From Syngnathus acus (Eukaryota; Chordata; Actinopteri; Syngnathiformes; Syngnathidae), in NCBI RefSeq assembly GCF_901709675.1, contig NC_051100.1, positions 8,466,786 through 8,530,785 on the forward strand: DNA of 64,000 bases, written 5' to 3'. Under the pieces are notes generated by a model. That model was not told where the DNA came from. It did not search any database and saw only the letters and a program-made list of their open reading frames with translations. Position 1 is the stretch's first letter. Every line of letters starts with the position of its first letter. Position numbers and translations under genes: made by a program. Shown in pieces: positions 1 to 11,600 of the stretch.

Positions 1-3000
1 TCCCAATTTTGCAATGCTGAATATTAATCAATTAATCAATAATAGTGATCAGAGTCAGTTCCAATCTGGCATTAAAAGGCAACTTGGTTGTTGAATGATG
101 GGGGAGATGTCCACTAGAGAGCGGTATATTGCTGCACTTCACAACATTGCACAATGACTTGTTTTTGTTTTGTTTTCTTAAGAGGAGAAATTTTCTGTAC
201 GCAATGCGATGGCTGAAATGGCATTTAACATTATAATATAATGAGACTGATTGAGAGAATTACAGAAAATGGAAAGACGGATGACCTCATGTCAATAATG
301 ATATCTGGAAAAGGCAGATTGAATGCACAATCAGTTTGTGTACAGCATTACATATGAACAAAAAACTTGTGATAAAGGGCATTGTTCTCCAACAAGTGTA
401 GAAACAATGCATCTTTCCATCATTGTCAAGGAAGTGGAAAAAATAGAGTGCGGGCACTAATTATGTTAATTCGAATAAATGATCATGTGGCCTTTGCCAA
501 ATGGAAATCAGCGATGGAGGCCAAATGTTAGCAGGCTGATGGCAAGCATTTCCACTGGACTGATCATTTAGCCAAATCATGTAAATACAACTACAATTCC
601 TTTCTTTCTTTCTAAAGAACGCTTCATTTTGCATTTGGTGTTTTAACTACAAAGATAGAGTATTGCTGTGTATGTTCACACAAAATATTAGTGAAAAAAA
701 AGAACGTAATTACTGTCCATAACATTATGACTGCACAATTTAATGAGATCCAATACAATAGCCAAATAAAATATTCTACCGTTACGAATGTAACTGATAT
801 TGCTGTGTTAAATTATCTTAGAAGTGTTTTTGTTTTTTTTCTTTGGTGTTTGGTAGCTTTAGCTGGCTGAGGTTCAAAGCTATTTTGCCACTGCAAACCA
901 TGATCACAATAAAGAAACTTGTCATTGTTATCGCAGTAAAAGCGGAAATTGTGACACAATTGTAATTGACTCTAAATTAATTTGCGCAGATGGTTATATT
1001 GTTGCCAGTCGGGCTATAAGTAAAACAAACCCCAAATCATTGTCATTCTGCAACAACAAAAGTTCAATTCCACTGCGTCCGCAACCCTTTTTAATTTGTC
1101 ATTTTGGGACATCACAGATGTTACCAACAACAAAGCTCCCTTCCAACGCCATGAAGCCATGAAGTTTTGCAGAGAAGCAGCTTGCACATGTTGCACTAGT
1201 CACAGTAGAAAAGCAAAAGAGTATTAGACACGGGCTGAAACAATAGACGACTGGTAAATGGCATCTGTTCCACAAGACCATGTAAACATATTTTCAAACA
1301 ACTGTGAAAAAGACTTGAACAGAGGAGGGGCATAATGAGAACTTCATCGAAACGTGAACATTCTTCAAGTGAAAGTAGAAAACCAGAAGGTCAGATGATT
1401 TAAATGTCATCTCTCATATGGACACTGTGTCAAAAGCATGAGGGGGAATGATTACACTCTGTGAGTTTCATTTAATACATTTCTATTAATTTTGTACTGT
1501 AAAGTATTTTTCACAGAAATAAAACCGTAAATTTAATATCCCATAATGACTTCTACTGTTTGAGCTTCAGGGTGTTGTCTTGTTGCACAAGCTGGCTTAC
1601 AGTCATGCATCATGTCCCACCATGTCAAATAAATAAATGTGACGTAAGTGTGGGATGGAACAAGATTCACTATGAGCAAAAACCTCACGATTGCTGATGT
1701 TTTCAACTTGCCACTCTAGAGTGCTCATGAAAACTAATCAGGAGCTTATGATGGTGAACTGATAAATCACAGTCTTTTACTCGGAATGGAAGAGTGAATT
1801 TGCCGCGATAGGGATTCACACAATAATCAGTCCCCCACTGCCCCTTAGGAAATAATTACTTTTTAGAATTCTACCTTTTGTGTCATCAATCAGGAGAATA
1901 ACGTTCTTTATAATCCCAGCGGGAAGCAAGAAAGGATGACTCTTACCCGTAGGCGATGCTGACTTAGCTGCTGAAATTTGCTGTCTTGCTGCATTGCATT
2001 GGAAGGGAAAAAAATGACTATATACAAAGAGAGAGAAAGAGGGAGATATGAGAACATATGAGGATGCAATTCTTCTCATAATTGTTTGGGCTTCCGAGTG
2101 ATGGAGTGCATATGCATCGCAAAGCTACAACATTCAGCTCCTTGGGAAGAAATGGCTAAATGAAGATGTTTTATGAAGCAGGGACCAATTTCTCACAAGG
2201 CTGCACTCGTCACAGTAACACTCATTTCTAGCAGTCGGATTGCCATCTTCCTCAGTGGACAGAGCCAGTGGCATTTCCAGATGGCATGAACACCATGGTG
2301 CATAAAAGCTGCATATTCATCCCCGCCCCTCCCTCAACCACCAGACTCATTAGCATAGAACGGATATACACTAAGGACCACAGTAAGTTCTATTTCTGGT
2401 TCTGTGGTCATTCTCACTATTTCTGGTGCCCTCTTGTGAAATGCGAAAGAACAAAGAAAAAGTGTCAACGGGAAATCTCTGATCCCAGTTATTGTGTTGC
2501 ATACGTTAGCAGTCAAACTAATGGTGGAGAAAATCTTGAAATGATCTATCTGGGTCTCATTTTTCTATAGCACAAAAAGCGAGCATTCGAACAGGAGTGT
2601 GTCGAATTTTCATATTCGTTGTATGCCGTAGCTTGACAAGATATGTGTTTTGAAATTTAGTATGGGTGTATTTTTCCCAAAATTTTATTTGAATTCAAAA
2701 TGATGTATGACCTTTGTTTTTGTCGCCGCTAAAATTGAGTAGAAATACCACAGGCGTATTTTTTACAAGAGGAAATTCACAGAATAGCTCGATAGATCTT
2801 TTTCTCATTTTTCTTCTCCAATTTTTTTAATCATTTGATAAGATCAACGAGGCTTCCAGAAAATATAAAATGAACGCTTTGGAGACATATGTACCATTTA
2901 TTTTTGCCGTTCTGCAGGGAACTGTGTACTTGGTTGTAAATTGATTAAAGCTGAAATCTGTGTGCAACAGAAACTTGATGTCATGAAACTTGATGATCCA

Positions 3001-5907
3001 TAATATACAAAACTGTCCTATGCGAGTTGTTATCTTAAATATGCTATTAGTGAAAGATGGGGTCGTCAAATGTTTACAACAGGGACGTAATATGTAATGA
3101 CGGAGTGACAGGAGGGAGAAACTGAATAAAATGACTGCTGGCCTCAGGCTTGTACTTATCTCTCAACGCCAATTAGCTTGTACAAGGCCACGACCACATG
3201 TTCAGACAGATACACTCCAATGTTCGGGGATACAACGAGTCATCTGCCAGCGAAGAAGATGCAGTTGTCCAAGTCTACGGCCTCCGATAGGCTTGGACAA
3301 AAAGAGGACGTTTGCACATGTGACCTTGCAATAACAGAGTGGAGTTGTTATCTGCTCACTCATCATCATGCCTGTGGTAATCCTAAAGCGATGCTTTGTG
3401 CAAGATGATAAAAGCAATCCCGTTGATACCTGTCATTCGCTCCCCACCTTCCCCCTTCTGACAGCGGGTCTAAGATGGAGGGAGAAACTAATGAAGTGGA
3501 AGAGGGGCCTGTAGGGAGAAATGAAGCATCCGTCAAAATCTCAAAACCCCCCCGCCTACATTCCGAATACAGTTGATGGATTACATTGGCACTTTGAGAT
3601 ATGGTGTTGTTCAAACATTTTTTTTTTTTGCTTTGACTTATGGGTGACAGTAAATTCAGCTCACTTCATGAACTTTGGCGATTTTTACAAGGTAAACAGA
3701 CTGCTAGGGGTTGTGAAAATTAAGGTGTGTTTATTTTTATGCTTTGTTAAAACTAATATAACTACCTGGGGTGAATAATTTGAGACTACACCAAGTTATT
3801 GATATTCTGTATTGTCGGAGTTTATTCTAGGGAAAATATGCAAAGATTTTTTTGTTGCTATGAGCACTAGCATAAAAAAATTAAACTGTTTATACACTCG
3901 TTCCTATTGCAGTGTCAACTTAAAATCACAGACCTGCACGTGACACCCAAAACGAAAAAAAGTTCCAAATGGAAAAAAAAAAGCTCAATTTTGATGGACA
4001 CTGTCATAGATGTATGCTGTATTGCGCAACTCCATGAATATCAAAAAGGCTCTTTTGTAGTTCTTTTTATTTGAGTTTTCATTCTATGCAGTACAAATAT
4101 AAAATGCTTTGTTATCATTGTTAAGTGAATGAAGTGCGCTGTCGGCTTTGTCAAAACCTTGTTTCCTCTCATGGGCAGCGAGCTTTCACAATCGCTTGAT
4201 GAAGACACAGTGTCCATGCTGCGACAACATGACATAGTGTTCAACTCCCTCGGGCCCTTCACATCTGCTGAACATCCAGTTTGTGATTCTGAACAGTTTT
4301 GAACGCTGAATAGCAGTCATTCAAATCTTGCGTAAATGTTTCATTATTGTGTCCAAGTTTAGCTTCTGTATGTACTGCATCTTTTTTTTATATGCTGTCA
4401 TTTTATAATCAAATTTAATTTGACAACCCAAGTTTGCAACTTGCTATTATATATAATTTGTGTGTGTGCATATTAAACTTGCTGATTCTATCACACCAAG
4501 AAATCTAAATGAGAAAACAGAGAGCCCGTATGGAAGGAAAGGAGAGGAAACCTATTGGAGTCTGTCAGCATGATGAATGCATCGGACCAAGTTAGTTTTC
4601 CTTCACTGTACAACTGAAAGTCTCGGTGGGCTATGTGAGTCGAAGCTTATAGGAACTCTTCTCATAACATGAAGAATCTATAGGTTCCAATTGATTTTTG
4701 TTTTCCCGTGGGCAATTCCCTCTTCTGGTAAAAGTAGTAAGAGAGAAACAAAACTCACTGGTGTTAGAATTAGAAACAATAGCATTATCTCATTAGCAAT
4801 AGCAGGAAGAAAAATATACTTCTAGTCCTAATGGAATAGTATAAAAAGAAATATTTTGTTTTTAAAAGCTAAATAAGGAACATCAAATATTAGATGTATT
4901 ATTAAAAAATATTAGATATGTAATATTAACAACAAACATTGCTAAATTAACCCTCTATGCAGCTTTAGTCATTAATTTGGGGTTATTATCTACTGTATTA
5001 TTGCCATGCCACTTGTGATGGTTTACTTGACACTTGCTTCACCCAATAATAGTTGCTTGGTATTAAATTTGTAGGCAAATAAAAGACCCAACGGAGAGCT
5101 GCACTGTTGTGGTTGTGCAAGTGCCACTTAAAATTACTTGACTGAGACATCTGCTGCTTCAGGAAAATCGCAGCATCCACCTGTGCAGCCCGGGAATTGT
5201 GAACATGTGCCATCAGCTTCTTTTCCTGAAATGAGAAGAATCTCAGGGTGACTCTTAACCTTACTTGACCTCATTGAGGTGCATTTATTCAAATATGCAG
5301 AGTAGCTCTGCCTCATCAATTTGAGTCACACATAAAAAGCGGGAATATAAATCAATGTTTGTTGAATAGAACATTTATGTTGCTTATCGGGAAGTCGAGG
5401 CATATTTAGTTTTGTAACTCCTCTCCACTGAGAGCTGTAGAAAAGGTGGGCGGATGAAACACTGCAGCAATCCTTCCAATGTCCACCTCCATGATTTCAC
5501 TGGACTCTGGTCACACAGTGTGTCATCAAGGGACGTTTAACACAAAATTGTAAAACACTCACACGCATTCAGGGCTAACTCAATATAAATGCAGAATTTT
5601 GCTTACTGGGCTGAACGTTCATTTCATTTCCCCCGATAAGCGAGAAGCTCTGGGAAGAGACGACAAACGGTGAGCGATGCAGTCACACATTCTTGGCTCC
5701 TTCACGCTGATGAATCACTGTTGCCACTTGAGAAACAAAGTGTTACTACTCTACAAAACACGACGGGTTGTTAGATTGTTGGCCCTTTTCCCCCTCTGCC
5801 ATTTAAAGCTCTACATTTAAAGAGTTAAAAGTACCCAAATGGAGTGTGGGTGGCCGTCAAGCTTTTGTATTTTCACTGTGTATCATTTATGACAATATAA
5901 TGTATGC

Positions 5908-5908
5908 A

Positions 5909-5943
<35 letters not shown>

Positions 5944-5944
5944 A
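5908..5944. repeat. (AAAT)n microsatellite
   Basis: About nine uninterrupted copies of the tetranucleotide AAAT/ATAA. A simple repeat with no coding role, probably length-polymorphic. Confidence 0.95.
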
Positions 5945-6264
5945 GTTAAATAAGTTAGTCATCATGGCTACAATTTACCAGCGACACACTTAAAAGCAAA
6001 GCACACTGAAAAGGCAAAGCTTTATGATTCTGATCAAGCAACACATCTGAAAAGAAAAAAAAGAAAAATGTATAAGATTTGGGAGTATGAATCTTTTGTT
6101 TGCTTCAGTCAAAGTGAATTGAAATGCCTGGCAGACACTCACTTACCAATGTTATCAAAGACGCCTTTATTATTTGTGGCGTTTGTGTACCAAACCACAA
6201 TATCTCATGAAGCACGAGACACATGGTTGGCAATTCTCTCGTTAAAAAAGTGACATTCCAGCAG

Positions 6265-6330
6265 CCTGAAAGCTAAAGTGCTGCTGGTCTACTAATCCAC
6301 AGTTTCTAGATTCAAGTCCCATCTTCTTTA
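6265..6330 (+). repeat. Degraded tRNA-derived SINE head (possible)
   Basis: An A-box-like stretch at about 6271-6287 is followed at 6309-6319 by GATTCAAGTCC, a good match to the RNA polymerase III B-box consensus, at a spacing typical of tRNA genes. The intervening sequence does not fold into an obvious intact cloverleaf. A decayed tRNA-derived SINE is therefore more likely than a functional tRNA. No clear tail or target duplication was found. Confidence 0.3.
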
Positions 6331-8149
6331 CTCATTCTCATTTTTGCCTCAAACCACCATGACAAATGACTTTGTGTGGTGTTCTTCCGGACACTCAGAG
6401 GACTGGCCTAATTTGCTTTGTCAAGCCAGAGCTAGATCAATAAACCCTAATTTATTTTAATGTAACCAGGCAAGTGCCGTGTCTTAACCTTCCTTTCGAG
6501 AACTTCCCGGGACTCATTAGATCCCATTCCACCACTGAGCATTGAGCATTCCTGTCTCCCGACTATTTCCTGCATGACAAAGGGTCGGTTCCACCTCTAA
6601 ATGACGGCGAGGCCGCTTTCGTTCAGCAGGGTGAAAGGAAATCCCTCTCTCCCTCCCTCACTCAGCTGCTTCATTTCTCAGTGTACGTGCATGTGTGTCC
6701 TCCCTTGTTTTCTCATCATTATTCATTGGAGGAGCTGCTCTCCCTGCTGCATTTTGAAGGATAACCTCACCTATGGCTAGCCCACATGTCCTCTGTATCT
6801 CTTGTAATCGTACACTTATGGGCTGCCATGGTTTGGGTGCTTGCGCTGTTTAAATCAGTGACACGGCTCAGCATTTGCTGACGGACGGGACTTGCAAGTG
6901 GGTCCTTCTCCAACAAATGTGTCCGAGCTCGAAGCCTAGTCAATTACTATGCAAATTCAAATTCGATACCACTTTACTTTGATGGACACTTTGCTGCGTG
7001 TGACTTGATTTTGATCTGCTGGAAAAAAACAACGATAATTGATTAATTGATTCACCATTACACCAACATGGTCATATTTCAACGTTGCCACTCTTGTTGG
7101 TTTGATATTGAAAGTTTAAAAGGTATAACTTTGTGAACAAGTGCATAACCAATGTTGTTGTTTGTCTCGCTAACATTCAAAGCAGTGTTTTCATTTTTAT
7201 TAAATCTTGGAATGACCTTGCCCCTCCACATAACCCTGAGAAGAAATTATAGAGGGCGGAGCGTGAGGATCAAGGGGTTGTATTTATTAATTCGATTAGA
7301 AAACGCAATCAATCCAGCTACCTGCAGTATTTTGCAATCAGGATAAGCACTCGTGTCCTCTCTTTGGAAAAGAAACTCCAAAAGTAGATTTTCCACATGT
7401 GCAGTCTCTAATTTTCTACAATTTTCCAAATTATTCCCAGTCACACAACACATTGATCGTCTTCTTCCTTCCTGTGACAAAGTGAGAGTTTCTTGGAACA
7501 CATACACCCAAGCGTTCATGTTTGAAAGAAATAGTCAATACTTACTTGGCCATCTTCATGGATCAGCAGTTTGAGGTCACCATTGATTTTGCCAAGGTGT
7601 AACACACACATATTGTTCTTTTAGTGGACACTAATTGAAGCCCCTGTAAATGCTCATCAAGCAGAAAAACTGCAAGAAGTATACAAGTCTCCGCCAAAAA
7701 TATTGGAACAGCAAGGTTAATTCCTGTGCTTTTGTTGTACTCTCTAACTAATACATTTGATTTTGTGATCAAAAGATGGTTATGAGACAACAGTTCAGAA
7801 TTCTAACATTTATTTAATGGTATTTACATCTACTATAAATATTTTAAACAACTTAGGATTGACCCCACTCAATTTTCAGGATCTCAATGGGACAGCCAGT
7901 GTCATTCCCAGTTAGAACTTAATAAATAAAAACATTATTACTTCTTAAAAGTTTTATTTTATTTTTTAAGAAAAAGCTGCTTTTGCACATGTATAAAGGT
8001 GGTAATTTGACGTGTTTTTGTCAAGACGTTTTGAAAACGCTCAAAGCTTTCTGCAAAACTTTTGAAAAGCATATTGGGCACACGACGTACGCACTTTTGT
8101 GATCTGCATTCACGCGTTCCATGCAACAAAGCAGTCGGGTGCCTTTCTC

Positions 8150-8671
8150 TTTTGGCGAGATGGTAAAGTGGAATGAGCTCGTCATTTGCGCGCCACTGAG
8201 CCAGTGCAGTCTGCAGCTCCTGCGTTTACCCTTCGCGTGAGACGTTGCGTGAAATATTTTTTGGCGCAGGGCACGCAGTGGAAAGCTTTATCGTGTCCAC
8301 CGTTGTTATTTTTTATTATTTTTATTATCAAGACTTTACTATTTATTACTACTCTCATTACTCGTTCTTTTGGATTCCCGGTTCGATTTGGGCAACAATT
8401 GCGTGCTGGGATCAAGCATGAGACAATGCGCCGGTGCTTTTTCTCCTTAACTCTCGCTCCTCGGTCGGTCCGTGCAAAGTGGTGGATTTCCCCGAGCGAA
8501 GCTTCTTTGATGCCCACTCCGCCATGGGACGGGGTGCCGTGGCACTTGAATGAGAGGCATCCCAGGGAAGTGCAGTGACGGCGTGGCAGTGAGCGCCCAC
8601 ACGCTGCTTTTGATGCCTCCGCCGACGTGGAGCTTGTCGCTGTCCGACGCGCGAGTGGTGCTGAAATTTGG
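8150..8671 (+). promoter_or_regulatory. kcnk12: kcnk12 promoter-proximal region and 5' leader
   Basis: GC and CpG content rises here compared with the AT-rich flank, as expected for a vertebrate CpG-type promoter/first exon. An in-frame TGA at 8576-8578 lies upstream of the start at 8672 and there is no in-frame ATG between them, which supports 8672 as the start. Short upstream ATGs (for example near 8416) could act as uORFs. The transcription start site cannot be placed from sequence alone. Confidence 0.55.
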
Positions 8672-11600
8672 ATGATGACTGGCCATCGTCTGGAAGGCTG
8701 CCGCTCCTTGCACTTGAACGAGGACAACGGGCGCTTCGTGCTGCTCGCCCTCCTCGTCATCATCTACCTGCTGTGCGGCGCTGCGGTCTTCTCTGCCATC
8801 GAGAGGCCCTCCGAGCTGCGGGCTCACGGCCGCTGGAACGGGACGCTCCGCAACTTCAGCGAGACCTTCAACATCAGCCTGGGGGAGCTTAACTCTTTCC
8901 TGCGGGAGTACGAGGCAGCCTTCGCCGCTGGGATCCGAGCTAATGCTCTTAGACCACGATGGGATTTTACAGGGGCTTTTTACTTTGTTGGAACAGTGGT
9001 GTCAACCATAGGTGGGTGATTTAGAATCTTTTATGATGATGTATCATATACGCATCATAAAGTCCTTTCCTTGATCTTTGCATCCTGAATGGTCTTTGCG
9101 ACTATTCAGTTTCTAACATCCCGAAAAACACACTTAAATAAGAAACTACATGTGATTTTTACATTTAAGTTCATTATTTACGTTCAAAATGTGTTTCCCA
9201 AACTTAAGTGAGCCAAAGTACATGGCTGGCCACCACACGAAATGTTATAAAACTCAATTCAAGTCAGCTCATCCTTATTTATCCAGCACTTTGAAAACAG
9301 CTGCAACATGACATGAACAAAAAGTGAAAATCAGGTTAATGATGTACATTCTGCCATCTAGTGGGAGTTCATGTATGGTAATCCTTCTGACTGTCAATAT
9401 ACATTGCTGGTCTCTATCCATCTATCCATCCTTCTCTCTATCCATCTCTATATCTATCTAGCCAACTATGCAACTAACCAACTAACTAACCACCTATCCA
9501 GCCAACTATGCAACCAACCAACTAACCAACTATCTATCCAACCAACCAACTATGCAAGCAACTAACCAACTAACTAACTAACTAACTAACTACTGGCTAT
9601 CGAGCTATCTTTCGCTATCTATGTATGATATAGTCAATATAGTCAATTCCCACTGGAGAGCATTGTGATTTCCTCATGCATTCCAACACACAGGCCTGAT
9701 GAAAACATAAGCATGAACTCTGTAAACTACATTTCCAGCAACACCTGTTGCAAATAAACATGTGTTATATAAATAAAATCACCCAAATGAACATATTCAA
9801 CGTATCAGTGCAATAACATAGATGTCAATATTGACAGATCTGGGTTTCTATCCCACAGGTTTCTTATACAGGCTTACATGCGGATTATAACAGATGCAGG
9901 CATTGCTTTTTTTTTCTCCAAGTCATGTGTTACATTTTGGCTGTGAAGGGGCTGTTGGCAAGGGGCTGTCATCTGACTGCCTGCCATTTGGAACAGCACA
10001 CTCATCTCTAGCTATAGGACAGCACCCATGGGTGCAGTCTTTTGCCACATTTCCATTCAAACCAACTGGAATGTCATCCAGTGCCCCATTCTGCATGCCC
10101 TCCCAAACCACCCCCTGTAACATTTACTCATGGAATAGGTCAGAAAAGAGCAAGTGTCCCTCCCAGGATATCCCGCGGGCCAATGCTGTGGTGATGACCT
10201 GCATGTATGATGGCTAATATCTTATGCCTGCTCTCCCACCTGGGAGCAGAAAGTTCAATCGTGGAGGAGGTGAGCTCAGGGATGAGGGAGACATAATCAC
10301 TCTCCGCCTTTGCCCTCTGCACACAACCATATTGTACATACAGAGTATACACACAACAATCCCCCTTGCAACAAGCATGATCTGATGTTCTCCTTGCACA
10401 CCTTGCACTTTTTCTTACATAAAACACACAAGCAAAAAGCTCCAGGGCGGTAGATGTGTGTCTGCTTAAAATCCTTTGTGCTTCATTTGTCCCACACTCT
10501 TGCCCCTGACAAACACAACCCATAAACTGACTCAGCCGTCTCTGTCTGGTGGGAGGGGAAGAAAAAAAAAGGGGGTTGATTCAGAGGTTCTCTCTAAAGT
10601 GTTTCAAGAGCTTGCATGGGTTTCTGTTTGGATTTCCATCTCGCTTTGATCTGCATAGCACCCCCCACCCCTTTTGGCTTGTTTGCGCTATGAGCTGCTG
10701 ATATGAAAGGGATATGGGGCCTCCCCACACAAGGTGTTATTACAGCGGCATCCCCCAGCAGCTTTAGACAATCCTCCCAAGCACTTCCAGCTCCAACTTT
10801 GTTGCCGAAGAGGATTCAGTTCCGCTGAGTTGATTCTCATCTTAATGTGGCACCGCAATATGGCTGCCAAGGATGAAAGTTGCCTCCATTTGGTCAGCCT
10901 ACACTTTGTGTCTTTGCCAAGTTAGGGGAATATCGCAGAGTGCAATCATGGGAGAAAGGCCATTTCTGCCAAAGCTGTCACAATAAGGGCAAAATCATTT
11001 TTTGGACTATTTCTCAGCAAAATGAGCCTCACTCAACCATTTTTGTTATGTCAATGAGCTGTTCAGTCACTCAGTGATTGACTGGCAACTGGTCCAACAT
11101 GCAGTCTGCTTTCAGCTCCAGCCGCTGCCTTTGACCTTTGCATGGTATGGAACAATGGATGGACGGACTGACAGGCGGACTGACGGATGGATATGTTTGT
11201 GTGCTTACGTCATTATTTTATATATATATATATTCTATACAAGCAATAATACTTCTTCCAGTTCACCCGGGTTATCTCTTGACAAATACAGTGATATCTT
11301 GGAACAAGACCAGCACACGGTAAATCACAGATGATGCATCAGTAGCAATCGGGAAGACGTATTGAGCTGGTTTACTCATTGGTCATGCTGTAACTGGCTG
11401 TAGCATATAGTCCATGAGGTCGTAAATATGACAACTTTAGACTATTTAAAAAGGCAGAACATTTCTGAAGATATATAGTATCTGAGATATTATGGCAAAG
11501 ACATGACTAAGTGACTCAGCCATACACTCCTATAGTCTTACAGATCCCCCAAGTGTCTGTTTGCTCATACAGCCAACGCATCTGTGTTGTCCCGCTTTAG

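Larger units (their letters stand above)
1..8100. other. Gene-free flank upstream of kcnk12
   Basis: I recognise no coding exon on either strand. Open frames here are short, lack recognisable domains and lack splice-site support. The stretch is AT-rich unique sequence with an (AAAT)n microsatellite near 5908-5944 and a degraded tRNA-like SINE head near 6271-6319. In mammals MSH2 flanks KCNK12 on this side, but no MutS-like sequence is visible here, so an msh2 orthologue, if linked, lies outside the window. Distal kcnk12 regulatory DNA could be present but cannot be shown from sequence alone. Confidence 0.6.

Noticed and set aside
8182-8827. Overlapping - strand ORFs of 193 and 126 codons at the kcnk12 first exon
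   Set aside because: They are antisense shadows in CpG-rich DNA with no recognisable domain; the + strand frame is clearly KCNK12.
9371-9565. Short ORF rich in N, Q, T and L
   Set aside because: It is a translation of the tetranucleotide microsatellite.
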